Shown: one piece after another, positions 1-8,414 of the stretch
Position numbering within the stretch: the first letter of the stretch is position 1
How the letters are laid out: the number at the start of each line of letters is the position of its first letter
Assembly: GCF_029846635.1 (NCBI RefSeq)
Contig: NZ_JARVTG010000002.1
Span: 744,001 to 808,000, forward strand
Reading direction: 5' to 3'
Source of the DNA: Pokkaliibacter sp. MBI-7
Lineage (GTDB): Bacteria > Pseudomonadota > Gammaproteobacteria > Pseudomonadales > Balneatricaceae
DNA: 64,000 bases
The notes under the pieces: model-generated
The model's database searches: none
Seen by the model: the letters and a program-made list of their open reading frames with translations, nothing else
What the model was told of the DNA's origin: nothing
Program-made: the position numbers and the translations under genes

Positions 1-64
1 AATACTCCGGTAGCCGGGTACTCACCCGTAGGTAATTCACCCGATTGTTGTTATTAAGTTGCGT

Positions 65-120
65 ACCATACTAGCCTACCACCACTAAACGGGTGTTCGT
101 CAACACCATACTAGTATGGT
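65..120. promoter_or_regulatory. Operator-like palindrome pair upstream of the GntR gene
   Basis: A perfect 16-bp palindrome, ACCATACTAGTATGGT, lies at 105-120, about 22 bp before the GntR start. The same half-sequence (ACCATACTAG) recurs at 65-74, exactly 40 bp upstream, and a further half (GGTAGTATG) at 118-126. FCD-type GntR regulators usually bind short palindromes and repress their own promoters, so this is a likely autoregulatory operator. The binding is inferred, not shown. Confidence 0.5.
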
Positions 121-142
121 AGTATGAGTTTTCTTAATTTTG

Positions 143-838
143 ATGGTGATTCCCATGCTCAGTGCACTTGATCCTACAAACCGGCTGCCGAAAGGTTTAC
201 AGATCTTTCAGCACTTGCGTCAGGCCATCGTGACGCTGAAGTTCAAACCCGGTCAGAGTCTGTCCGAAAAGGAGATTTCTCTGCAGTTGGGTGTCAGCAG
301 ACAGCCCGTGCGCGAGGCTTTTATCATGCTCTCCGAAGCCGGGCTGGTAGACATCATGCCCCAGCGTGGCACGCTGGTGATCAAGATCTCTCTTGAGGCA
401 GTCAAAACTGCCCGCTTTATCCGCGAAACGCTGGAGGTGGCGGTCGCCAAGGAGGCCTGCGGCAAGCTGAATGGCGCGTTTTTCCTGCGTACGCGGGCGC
501 TGATTGCCCAGCAGAAAATGGCGGCAGAAGCGGAAGACTTCGAAGAGTTTCTGAGCCTTGATGAGGCCTTCCATAAATCCATCGCTCTCGAAATCGGCAT
601 GCAGCGAGTATGGGAGCTGGTGGAGTCGCAGAAAGCACAGATGGACCGGGTACGGTTTCTGAGCCTGCCGGGGGCGTCCCCCATGCGTAAGTTGATTGCC
701 CAGCATGAAGCGATTCTTGATGCACTGGAGCAAGGCGACAAACTGGCGTGCGAGGAAGCCGTCAAACAGCATCTGTCGGAAGTACTTTCCGTATTGGAGC
801 CTTTATCCCTGGCCTTCCCGGACTATTTCAGTGAATGA
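143..838 (+). CDS. GntR family regulator, FadR/FCD type
   Basis: A DNA-binding repressor or activator of about 231 residues. The N-terminal winged helix covers roughly residues 15-80 (LSEKEISLQLGVSRQPVREA is the recognition-helix region). The C-terminal all-helical FCD ligand domain covers roughly 85-215 and carries metal/ligand residues typical of the family (DEAFHKSI, then a QHEAILDALEQGD helix). FCD members usually sense a carboxylic acid and control the neighbouring catabolic genes, but the gene it would control lies outside the window to the left or elsewhere. Possible starts are TTG 140, ATG 143 and ATG 155; none has a good Shine-Dalgarno sequence, so the start is uncertain. A perfect palindrome just upstream suggests autoregulation. 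The ligand is unknown. Confidence 0.9.
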   Translation: MVIPMLSALDPTNRLPKGLQIFQHLRQAIVTLKFKPGQSLSEKEISLQLGVSRQPVREAFIMLSEAGLVDIMPQRGTLVIKISLEAVKTARFIRETLEVAVAKEACGKLNGAFFLRTRALIAQQKMAAEAEDFEEFLSLDEAFHKSIALEIGMQRVWELVESQKAQMDRVRFLSLPGASPMRKLIAQHEAILDALEQGDKLACEEAVKQHLSEVLSVLEPLSLAFPDYFSE

Positions 839-843
839 GCTAA

Positions 844-861
844 CGGGGCTTGACTGCCCCG
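844..861. terminator. Weak hairpin between convergent GntR and LysR genes
   Basis: CGGGGC (844-849) pairs with GCCCCG (856-861) around a 6-nt loop directly behind the GntR stop codon. Only a short T run follows (871-873), so this is a weak intrinsic terminator candidate. The rest of 839-933 shows nothing else. Confidence 0.35.
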
Positions 862-933
862 CTGCTGCCTTTTGGGTGGTTAAACGGGTGTGATCACCAG
901 CCATTATTCTATGGCCAGCATTCTGACTCTGCT

Positions 934-1824
934 CTAGCGCTCAGGCTTCAGCTTCCAGAGCAACGTCTGACGGGCGTGTGCCACTCGTGCCTGGCGCAGG
1001 GCACTGGGGGTCCAGATCAGGTAATAACTGAGCGCATCGTCAACTGCTGTGCCCGGCAGCTCCTGCAGTTCGCCCTTTTCTATCTGCGCATGACAGAGAT
1101 ATTCGGGCAGTACACTCCAGCCAAACCCCTTACAGAGTACGCTGCGCAATGTGCGCAAATCCTGCCCGATCAGTGCCGGTATAATCTGGCCCAGCTTGAG
1201 CTTGTTTCTGGCAGCCCACGAATCAACCAGTGGAATTTCAAGGTTGTAGGCCAGCAGCGGCTCCTGCGTTAGCGCTTTATCGAGAGATGGGCTACGGGAG
1301 ATACGTTCAATAACAGCTGGGGCGGCAACCGCCAGTAAACGCTCGCTACGAATACGTTCGCAGTGCAGGCGTTTGTCACTGGTAGGGAAAGCGGAAACAC
1401 CCAGATCACAATGCCCTTCGATCACCATCTGATTGATCAGGTCGGCACCTCCGGTTTGCAGACGCACCCGGATACCCGCCTCAAGCAGCGGCACGACATG
1501 GACGCCTACCACTTCAGCCAGAAAATCAGCATGTCCGATGATCTGCAATGCACCGGTCATTTCGACCGAGCGGGCCCGCGCAGAAGAAAGCGCCGCTTCG
1601 GCAGCATCAAGCTTGTCACCTATATCCGCAGCCAGCTCATCCGCTGCCCGTGTCGGGCTGACACCACGCACAAGGCGCTCAAACAGCGGCCGGCCAATAG
1701 CCATTTCCAGCCCGGCAATATGTTGTGAGACGGCGGGCTGGGTCAGATTGAGGCTTCGGGCTGCGCTGCTGATGGAGCGCTGGCGATAAACCTCGATGAA
1801 TGTACGCAGGCGAATAAGTGACAT
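934..1824 (-). CDS. LysR family transcriptional regulator
   Basis: A 296-residue LysR regulator. The N-terminal helix-turn-helix is clear (MSLIRLRTFIEVYRQRSISS, then AARSLNLTQPAVSQHIAGLE) and a periplasmic-binding-protein-like effector domain follows from about residue 90. It is transcribed away from the aldehyde dehydrogenase gene at 2060, the usual LysR arrangement for controlling a divergent target, and the 235-bp spacer holds inverted repeats. The effector domain is of the GbpR/PcaQ-like sort found near aromatic and sugar genes, but its ligand cannot be read from sequence. It probably controls the coniferyl aldehyde dehydrogenase. Confidence 0.92.
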   Translation of the reverse strand: MSLIRLRTFIEVYRQRSISSAARSLNLTQPAVSQHIAGLEMAIGRPLFERLVRGVSPTRAADELAADIGDKLDAAEAALSSARARSVEMTGALQIIGHADFLAEVVGVHVVPLLEAGIRVRLQTGGADLINQMVIEGHCDLGVSAFPTSDKRLHCERIRSERLLAVAAPAVIERISRSPSLDKALTQEPLLAYNLEIPLVDSWAARNKLKLGQIIPALIGQDLRTLRSVLCKGFGWSVLPEYLCHAQIEKGELQELPGTAVDDALSYYLIWTPSALRQARVAHARQTLLWKLKPER

Positions 1825-1831
1825 GGCGCAA

Positions 1832-1866
1832 CCATAACATAATTTATGGCAGCGCTAAAAAGCGCT
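1832..1866. promoter_or_regulatory. Inverted repeats in the LysR / aldehyde dehydrogenase divergent spacer
   Basis: Two dyads lie just upstream of the LysR start: CCATAA-N6-TTATGG at 1832-1849, and AGCGCT-AAAA-AGCGCT at 1851-1866. Paired dyads close to a LysR start are typical of autoregulatory and activator sites. The remaining spacer, to 2040, shows no other clear structure. The assignment is inferred from position. Confidence 0.4.
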
Positions 1867-2059
1867 AGTTGGTCAGCATGACGGCATCACTCGTAAGATG
1901 GCTCCCGTCAGCAACGCCACCGAAACAGACGGTGCGCTGACAAGGACCGACTGTCAGAAGCAGCGCTACCGGTGCCCGCCCTCCCCTAATGTGGCAAACG
2001 GCAAGACCTGAGGTTGCGCACTACAGCATCTGAGCACTATTTCAGGAAAGGAGAAGCCC

Positions 2060-3475
2060 ATGTCAACGCAACGAATCAACGATCTGCAGCCCATTCTGAA
2101 AGCGATGCAGCAGTACCATCTGCACACCGGGCCGGCTGATGCCAGCCTGCGTCAGGATCGCCTGAACCGGGCTGCCAATCTGCTGCGTGAACACCGCCAT
2201 GCCCTGGCTGACGCCATGAATGCAGACTTCGGTAATCGCAGTATTTACCAGTCGATGGCAGCCGACATTGGCACGACGATCCATGGTCTGCGTTATGCAG
2301 CCGAACATGTGGCTGACTGGATGAGGCCGGAAACGGTGGCCGCTCCCGTTCCGGGTATGCAGGCGCGTATTGAACGCCAGCCGCTGGGCGTGGTGGGCAT
2401 CATCAGCCCCTGGAACTTCCCGCTGAATCTGGCCTTCGGGCCACTGGCCGGTGTTCTGGCCGCTGGCAATACCGCACTGATCAAACCGTCCGAGCTGACC
2501 CCTCGTACCTCCGACCTGCTGGCTGAGCTGATTGCCCGCTATTTCGATCCGATGGAAGTGGGCGTAGTCCTGGGTGATGCCGAAACCGGCGTGGCGTTCA
2601 GCCAATTGCCGTTTGACCATCTGGTATTTACCGGCAGCACCACGGTCGGCCGCCATGTAATGCGTGCCGCCGCAGAAAATCTGGTGCCAGTCACCCTGGA
2701 GCTGGGGGGGAAATCACCGGTGGTAGTCCACCCCCAGGCCGACATGAGCCGGGCCATTGCCCGCACACTGACGGTCAAAACATTCAATGCCGGTCAGATC
2801 TGCCTGGCTCCCGACTACATGCTGGTTGCGGCGGATAAACAGGCCGAGCTGATCCGTGCTGCAGAGGGGTTTATGCGGGAAACCTTCCCGTCTATTCAGA
2901 ACAATCCTGATTACACGTCGATCATTTCCGCACGTCATTATGACCGCCTGCTGGGGCTGCTGGATGACGCAAAAGCGAAAGGTGCCCGGGTTATCAGCTT
3001 AAACCCGGCAAATGAGGTGGCCTTCGATGCCGCTACACGCAAGATCGCCCCCCATCTGGTGCTGGATGTGACCGATGAGATGCTGATCATGCAGGAAGAA
3101 ATTTTCGGCCCGCTGCTGCCGGTGAAAACCTGTTCATCCGATGCCGCCGCCATCGCCTACATCAATGCCCACCCACGCCCGCTGGCAGCGTATTACTTCG
3201 GCGACGACGTTCAGAGTCAGCAACTGATCGCCACGCAAACAGCATCGGGCGCGCTGGTCATCAACGACATCATGAGCCACGTCGCGATTGAAACCCTGCC
3301 ATTCGGTGGTGTCGGACCATCCGGCATGGGCGCCTATCACGGTATTCATGGCTTTATGCGCTTTACCCATAACAAGCCCGTGGTTGTACAAAGCCCGGAT
3401 GGTGAAACCAATCTGCGTCTGCGTGCCCCGTATGCAGACAAGCTGGCACATCTGGAAACCCTGCTGGGTGCCTGA
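2060..3475 (+). CDS. calB: Coniferyl aldehyde dehydrogenase-like ALDH
   Basis: A 471-residue NAD(P)-dependent aldehyde dehydrogenase matching the CalB (coniferyl aldehyde dehydrogenase) subfamily, which oxidises coniferyl aldehyde to ferulate during lignin-monomer breakdown. Visible landmarks are the Rossmann segment with SPWNFPLNLAFGPLAGVLAA, the general base in TLELGGKSP (Glu about 215), and the catalytic cysteine in FNAGQICLAP (Cys about 248). The length is normal for this short ALDH class. AGGAAAGGAG sits about 8 nt before the ATG. The divergent LysR gene is the probable regulator. Vanillate demethylase genes near 60 kb would act further down the same aromatic route. CalB-like enzymes also oxidise other aliphatic and aromatic aldehydes, so the physiological substrate remains open. 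Confidence 0.85.
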   Translation: MSTQRINDLQPILKAMQQYHLHTGPADASLRQDRLNRAANLLREHRHALADAMNADFGNRSIYQSMAADIGTTIHGLRYAAEHVADWMRPETVAAPVPGMQARIERQPLGVVGIISPWNFPLNLAFGPLAGVLAAGNTALIKPSELTPRTSDLLAELIARYFDPMEVGVVLGDAETGVAFSQLPFDHLVFTGSTTVGRHVMRAAAENLVPVTLELGGKSPVVVHPQADMSRAIARTLTVKTFNAGQICLAPDYMLVAADKQAELIRAAEGFMRETFPSIQNNPDYTSIISARHYDRLLGLLDDAKAKGARVISLNPANEVAFDAATRKIAPHLVLDVTDEMLIMQEEIFGPLLPVKTCSSDAAAIAYINAHPRPLAAYYFGDDVQSQQLIATQTASGALVINDIMSHVAIETLPFGGVGPSGMGAYHGIHGFMRFTHNKPVVVQSPDGETNLRLRAPYADKLAHLETLLGA

Positions 3476-3512
3476 GCATCCAACCTGACTCCATCACCAA
3501 AGGATAATGACG

Positions 3513-4190
3513 ATGAAAGTACTTATGGTTCTGACCTCACACGACGAGCTGGGCAACACCGGCAACAAAACCGGCTTCTGGCTGGAAGAGTTTGCAGCGC
3601 CCTACTAGACCTTTATCGATGCTGGTGCGACGGTAACCCTGGCCTCACCGGCAGGTGGTCAGCCGCCGCTTGATCCGAAAAGCGACCTGCCCGAATTCCA
3701 GACTGCGCTGACTCACCGCTTCAAGGCTGATCCGGCCACTCAGGCTGTGCTGGCTACAACCTGCAAGCTGGAGGAAGTCCGTGAAGAAGATTTTGACGCA
3801 GTATTCTATCCCGGTGGTCATGGTCCATTGTGGGATCTGGCTGAATCACCGGTATCCATTCGCCTGATTGAACGTTTTGAACGTGCACAGAAGCCGGTCG
3901 GTCTGGTATGTCACGCACCGGGCGTGCTGCGTCACGTCAAAGCTGCAAGTGGTGATGCGCTGATTAAAGGCAAGCGGGTGACGGGCTTTACCAATGGTGA
4001 AGAAGACGCCGTGCAACTGACCGATGTGGTGCCGTTCCTGATTGAAGACGAATTCAAAAAGCTCGGCGGACTCTATGAAAAAGGCCCGGACTGGGCACCG
4101 TATGTCGTGACCGACGGCAAGCTGGTAACCGGTCAAAACCCCGCCAGCTCCGAAGGTGTCGCAGTGGCACTGCTGGGTCTGCTGGCGTAA
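3513..4190 (+). pseudogene. DJ-1/PfpI family gene interrupted by an amber codon
   Basis: From ATG 3513 the frame reads as a complete DJ-1/PfpI (HchA-like, type 1 glutamine amidotransferase fold) protein of 225 residues, but codon 32 (3606-3608) is TAG. Family members usually have an aromatic or small residue here (AAPY-x-xF), so a single base change explains the stop. After it the frame continues undamaged through the FYPGGHG motif and the nucleophile elbow GLVCHAPGV (Cys133 in read-through numbering) to the normal C-terminus. This family holds glutathione-independent glyoxalases and protein or nucleotide deglycases. An internal GTG at 3747 would give a 147-residue product, but it lacks a Shine-Dalgarno sequence and the first third of the fold. 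It is 37 bp behind the aldehyde dehydrogenase and probably co-transcribed. A sequencing error or suppressor read-through are alternatives. Confidence 0.75.
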
Positions 4191-4248
4191 CAGTGCAATA
4201 GCGGTATTGCTTCTTTAAGCACACTTTCTCACACAAAATTTCTCACGC

Positions 4249-4292
4249 AAAAAAAGCGCCGGTACGCCATTGAAAGAAGGTGTACCGGCGCT
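4249..4292 (-). terminator. Strong intrinsic terminator, minus strand
   Basis: AGCGCCGGTACGCC (4255-4268) pairs with GGTGTACCGGCGCT (4279-4292) in a 14-bp stem with one G-U pair. On the minus strand the stem is followed by seven T residues (4255-4249), a classical rho-independent terminator for leftward transcription such as that of the SMP-30 remnant. It may also stop rightward transcription less efficiently. Confidence 0.75.
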
Positions 4293-4445
4293 CTTACATC
4301 GGTCATCAAAGGGGTAAGGTTCATTCTATGGGGAACGGGCAAGTCGTTTTAAACGATTCACCGCGTTGAGAACCATGCAGATAACCAAAAAATAAGGCCG
4401 TTGAGCAAGGCAGTGCTGCAGCGGCCTTCGCAGCCTTATCCTCGT

Positions 4446-4889
4446 CTAACGGTGTGAATACAGTTGCTTCCCGGCGAATGGCATATCCGCCAGCAGGACG
4501 CCTTTAAAGCCTTCGCTGCGACGGTGCGTCAGAACCGGCGATATCTTCTTTGTATCAGGGTCAAGTAACAGGATCCCGTTCTTGTAATCGGCAATGAATA
4601 TGCGTCCATCCTTGTGAATCTTCAGGCCGTTTGGCCAGCCGTCGTACTCCGCGATCAGCTGCCAGTCTCTCTGAGGCGATATACGAAAAATACGTCCGTA
4701 GGGAATGTCGGTGACATACAGATAGCCCTGCCTGTCAAAGGACGGGCCTTCCAGAAAGCTTGGAACTGACTGTCCCGGTTTGTTCGCACGAATCCTGTCG
4801 GAGTCGCCGTGAGGAAAATGGACTACACTTTTTCGACATCGCTTCCAGATAACGCCATCTGTCCGCACCAACACGAGATGGCCTTTCAC
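4446..4889 (-). pseudogene. Remnant of an SMP-30/gluconolactonase-like gene
   Basis: The middle of this 147-residue frame is recognisable SMP-30/LRE beta-propeller sequence: VPSFLEGPSFDRQGYLYVTD, then FRISPQRDW, then AEYDGWPNGLKIHKDGRIFI and HRRSEGFKG. Family members are about 290-310 residues and continue past EGFKG with a metal-binding ND motif and more blades. Here homology stops at that point and a short unrelated tail follows. The first 35 residues also do not resemble a normal N-terminus. The 5' end overlaps the region just before the histidine kinase start on the other strand. I read it as a decayed internal fragment of a lactonase-type gene, truncated at both ends. Confidence 0.6.
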
Positions 4890-4904
4890 TGCAACAGGAT
4901 GCCC

Positions 4905-6368
4905 ATGGAAGAATCAGACGTCTTTCCCGTTAACGATGGTACTGAACTGGCTTATCTGCTGAGCTTTGCCCTGAACAGCACGGCTGATGGAGTCGCCCTG
5001 CTCGATGCCGATCACTGTGTACGCTATTTGAATGAAGCGGCCTGCAGCCTGCTGGGGCTGTCCTGCAGTCGCTTGCTTGGCCACCATCTGGAAAGTCTGC
5101 TGGCACCGCGTATCGTCAACAACGAAGTGTCACTGCTCGAAGCCATCGAATCTCACCGTATCCTGACCCTTGAGCTATGCAGTCATCAGAGCAGCCCGCA
5201 ACACTACGTCTCTATGCAGTTCAGACACTTCCAGTACGACCGGAACTACTACGTTCTGGCACTGATTCACGATCTCAGTGAACAACGGCGTATGGCAGAT
5301 ACCCTGCTGCGTAACGAGCGCCAGCTGCGCATCATGATAGAAAACATCCCGGATGCCATTGGCCGCTTTACCCCTGACTTTCGCCTGATCTATGCCAATC
5401 CGGCACTGGAGGCCCTGTGCCGGCTGCCACTGGTCGAAGTGCGTGGGCGCCCGGCCTGGGAAGCCTTTGGCGAGAACTCGCAGGTCGACATCATGGCCGA
5501 TATGGTCAGACAGGTTGCCGATAGTGGTGAGGCGGTGGAAGAGGAGTTGATTCGCGGCATTGATGGCCCCGCCGATCAGCAGTCGCACTATCTGGTGCAG
5601 ATGGTGCCCGAGCGCAATACCTCCGGCGAGGTCACCAATGTGATCTCTCTCGCCCGTGACATCACCGATATCCGCAAGGCGGAGCGGCGTCTGGCGGAAA
5701 GCAACCGGCAGCTGCGCGAGCTGACCCGCCGGCGTGAAAGCGCCCGCGAGGAAGAACGCAAACTGATCGCCAGTGAGATTCACGACGAGCTGGGTCAGCA
5801 CCTCACTGCCCTGCGTATGGGAATCTCCATGATGCGCCTGCGCTACGGCGAGCAGAATCCGGGGCTGAGCGGTCATGTAGAGCAACTGATGGAGATTTGT
5901 GACCGTACCATTCAGGTGGTCCGTTCTGTCACGACCAATCTGCGCCCTACCGTGCTCAACATGGGCTTATACCCGGCCCTTGAATGGCTGATCAACGATT
6001 TCCGCAGCCATCACCCTCACATTCAGTGTGAATTTGTTGCCCACAGCGGCGAGCCAAAGCTCGATGACCATCTGGCCACTACCGCCTTTCGTATCGTTCA
6101 GGAGGCGCTGACCAACATCGCTCGTCATTCTGGCGCAAGCCGTGCAGTGGTGAGTCTTGAACGTCTCGATGATCAGTATAGGCTGGATATCACGGATAAC
6201 GGGGTTGGCTTCAAACCTGACAACGTGGGTAAAAACTCGTTAGGACTGGCGGGCATGCGTGAGCGTGGCATCTGCCTGGGCGGTGAAGTGGTGATCTTCA
6301 GCCACCCCGGCCAGGGGGCAACCATACAGGCGACCTTCCCCGCGATGGAAAACAAGGAACTTCTATGA
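4905..6368 (+). CDS. PAS-PAS sensor histidine kinase, NarL-partner (HisKA_3) type
   Basis: A cytoplasmic two-component sensor kinase of about 487 residues with no membrane segment. Two PAS domains (about residues 12-130 and 145-265) lead through a coiled-coil linker to a HisKA_3 dimerisation domain with the phospho-acceptor in ASEIHDELGQHLTALRMGIS (His about 293). An HATPase_c domain follows, with N box EALTNIARHSGAS, G1 box DNGVGF and G2 box GLAGMRERG. I chose ATG 4905 because AGGA lies 5-6 nt upstream; in-frame starts further upstream (4809, 4878, 4899) overlap the SMP-30 remnant and lack a good Shine-Dalgarno sequence. The response regulator follows with an ATGA overlap, so they form a pair. 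The signal is unknown; soluble PAS kinases often sense redox or small molecules. Confidence 0.9.
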   Translation: MEESDVFPVNDGTELAYLLSFALNSTADGVALLDADHCVRYLNEAACSLLGLSCSRLLGHHLESLLAPRIVNNEVSLLEAIESHRILTLELCSHQSSPQHYVSMQFRHFQYDRNYYVLALIHDLSEQRRMADTLLRNERQLRIMIENIPDAIGRFTPDFRLIYANPALEALCRLPLVEVRGRPAWEAFGENSQVDIMADMVRQVADSGEAVEEELIRGIDGPADQQSHYLVQMVPERNTSGEVTNVISLARDITDIRKAERRLAESNRQLRELTRRRESAREEERKLIASEIHDELGQHLTALRMGISMMRLRYGEQNPGLSGHVEQLMEICDRTIQVVRSVTTNLRPTVLNMGLYPALEWLINDFRSHHPHIQCEFVAHSGEPKLDDHLATTAFRIVQEALTNIARHSGASRAVVSLERLDDQYRLDITDNGVGFKPDNVGKNSLGLAGMRERGICLGGEVVIFSHPGQGATIQATFPAMENKELL

Positions 6369-6994
6369 TTCGTCTCCTGATCGCCGATGATCATGCCATC
6401 ATGCGCAGCGGCCTGCGGCAGCTGATCGAGTTTGATCCCGCACTCAGGGTGATCGAAGAAGCAGAAAATGGCGCTCAGGTGATCGAGCATCTGCGCAGCA
6501 GCCAGTTTGACCTGCTACTGCTGGACATGAGTATGCCGGGGCTGAGCGGTGAAGATCTGATTACCCGTGTTCACGGCAAGGCGCCGAAACTGCCGATACT
6601 GGTACTGAGCATGCACAACGAGGCACAGATCGCCCAGCGGGCACTGCGGGCCGGAGCCAGCGGCTATCTGACCAAAGACCACAACCCGGAAACCTTACTC
6701 GCGGCGATTCACAAGGTGGCCAGTGGCGGTCGCTATCTGGACCCGCGGATTGCGGAGCAGCTGGCGTTTGCCAACAGCGTGCCGCAGGAGGCTGGCACCA
6801 GCCAGCTGACTGACCGCGAGTTTCAGATTCTGCGGTTGCTGGCCAGAGGGCTGAGTGTTAACCAGATCGCCGACGAGCTGATCATCAGTAACAAGACCGT
6901 CAGCACGCACAAGACGCGGCTGATGGAAAAGATGAGCTTCAGCTGTAACGCTGACATTGTTAAATACGCCATGGCCAACGGTCTGGTTGACTGA
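6365..6994 (+). CDS. NarL/FixJ family response regulator
   Basis: A 209-residue partner of the preceding kinase; its ATG overlaps the kinase stop codon. The receiver domain (residues 1-120) has the acidic pair DDH near the start, phospho-acceptor Asp54 in LLLDMSMPGLSG and a conserved Lys in GYLTKDHNPE. The C-terminal LuxR-type helix-turn-helix (about 145-205) includes LTDREFQILRLLARGLSVNQ and ISNKTVSTHKTRLMEK. It should bind DNA as a phosphorylated dimer. Two inverted repeats in the 240-bp gap that follows, directly ahead of the chemotaxis operon, are candidate targets. The regulon is inferred from position only. Confidence 0.92.
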   Translation: MIRLLIADDHAIMRSGLRQLIEFDPALRVIEEAENGAQVIEHLRSSQFDLLLLDMSMPGLSGEDLITRVHGKAPKLPILVLSMHNEAQIAQRALRAGASGYLTKDHNPETLLAAIHKVASGGRYLDPRIAEQLAFANSVPQEAGTSQLTDREFQILRLLARGLSVNQIADELIISNKTVSTHKTRLMEKMSFSCNADIVKYAMANGLVD

Positions 6995-7088
6995 ACTCAA
7001 CACGCTTACCTCATGCAAGAGTGACCTCAGGCAAAAGAGAGCATTACCCTTCGGCGGCAGGTCAGGCCGTCAGCCTCACAGGTCTCAG

Positions 7089-7138
7089 GTAGGAAAATTC
7101 CTACTGATAATTACAGACATTTCTGACATTAATGTCAG
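7089..7138. promoter_or_regulatory. Two dyads ahead of the chemosensory operon
   Basis: GTAGGAA-AA-TTCCTAC (7089-7104) and a perfect 16-bp palindrome, CTGACATTAATGTCAG (7123-7138), are centred 34 bp apart, about 100-150 bp before the first MCP gene. NarL-type regulators bind 7-bp inverted half-sites with a 2-bp centre, which is exactly the first dyad's geometry. The response regulator gene ends at 6994, so local control of the che operon or autoregulatory feedback is plausible but inferred. Confidence 0.45.
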
Positions 7139-7235
7139 AAACACACTATGTGACAATCTATTCATTAACTCCATCATGTGACTATCTGCTACAGCACTCT
7201 CATTCGCTGTAGCGCCTCTCTGATGGAGCGCGAAA

Positions 7236-8405
7236 GTGACGAATCCTACACCTGCTCAGAGTACGCCTTGGCTGCCGGTAGTGCTGATTTGCCTTGTAAG
7301 TGCAGTGCTAATCGGGTTAGCGACCACTTTTCCTTCCCTCTATTGGATTGCCTCCGCGCTCCTCCCTGCCCTGATGTTGTGGTTCTGGCTGCGCAGCCAA
7401 AGCAACAGCCACAGCCAGGCTTTGCAGGATGCGCATCAGCAGGGCGAACATGCCGGGGCGAACCGGGCCAGTTCGGATCTGGTTAAGGGGCTGCCTGAGC
7501 TGTGCACCTCCATTGCTCCGATCTGGGCGCAAAACATCGAAGTGGCCCGCAGCCACACCCAGTCTTCCATTGAGTCCATCAGCGACCGCTTCTGTCAGAT
7601 GGCCGGGCGCCTCAATGCGGCGGTAAACAGCGGTGGCCAGTCAGACAGCCACAGTCTGGTTAACCTGCTTTCACACAGCGAATCCGAACTGGAAGATATT
7701 CTTGGCCAGCTGCGTCAGGCGCTGTCGAGCAAGGAATCGCTGCTGGCTGAAGTCGAGAAGCTCAGCAGCTACACCGGCCAGTTACGCACCATGGCCAAAG
7801 AAGTGGGTGATGTCGCCAAACAAACCAACCTGCTGGCACTGAATGCGGCTATCGAGGCCGCCCGTGCCGGTGAGGCTGGTCGTGGCTTTGCCGTGGTCGC
7901 TGATGAAGTCCGCAAGCTCTCCACCATGTCAGAAACCACGGGGCAGCGCATTGGCGAAACCATTGAAACCGTCAGTAGTGCCATCGAACGTACTCTCGCT
8001 GTTTCCAACGAGCACGCCTCCAAGGATTCCCGCACGCTGGAAAATGCCAGCCAGGTTATTCACCAGGTCATCAACGAGTTCAGCGAAGGTGCAAACCGTC
8101 TGGTTGAACACAGTAATGCCCTGCAGGCAGAGAACTCGGTTCTGGGTGAAGAGATTGCCGATGTGGTGATTGCCCTGCAGTTCCAGGATAGGGTCAGCCA
8201 GATTCTGACGCACGTCCGTCAGGACATCGAAAAGCTCAAGGATCATCTGGCCGACAAAAATGCGGCGGCGGTCGATGCCCGCAGCTGGATGGAAGAGCTG
8301 TCGCACACCTACACCACGCCCGAACAGCATGAAATTCATCACGGTGGCCGCTCAGGTAAAGGCAGCAAGAAAAAGCCCACCCATGATGACATTACCTTCT
8401 TCTGA
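7236..8405 (+). CDS. Methyl-accepting chemotaxis protein without a periplasmic sensor domain
   Basis: A 389-residue MCP that opens the che operon. Two adjacent membrane helices (about residues 12-31 and 33-50) form a hairpin with almost no periplasmic loop. They are followed by a cytoplasmic coiled coil with the conserved signalling tip (QTNLLALNAAIEAARAGEAG, then RGFAVVADEVRKLS). No HAMP domain is obvious, so it probably senses an internal or membrane cue or takes input from a partner protein. The tip differs clearly from the tips of the other two MCPs in the operon. Translation probably starts at GTG 7236, with GGAG 7 nt upstream. The C-terminus is basic and then ends THDDITFF, not the NWETF-type CheR pentapeptide. 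Confidence 0.92.
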   Translation: MTNPTPAQSTPWLPVVLICLVSAVLIGLATTFPSLYWIASALLPALMLWFWLRSQSNSHSQALQDAHQQGEHAGANRASSDLVKGLPELCTSIAPIWAQNIEVARSHTQSSIESISDRFCQMAGRLNAAVNSGGQSDSHSLVNLLSHSESELEDILGQLRQALSSKESLLAEVEKLSSYTGQLRTMAKEVGDVAKQTNLLALNAAIEAARAGEAGRGFAVVADEVRKLSTMSETTGQRIGETIETVSSAIERTLAVSNEHASKDSRTLENASQVIHQVINEFSEGANRLVEHSNALQAENSVLGEEIADVVIALQFQDRVSQILTHVRQDIEKLKDHLADKNAAAVDARSWMEELSHTYTTPEQHEIHHGGRSGKGSKKKPTHDDITFF

Positions 8406-8414
8406 GGAAACACC

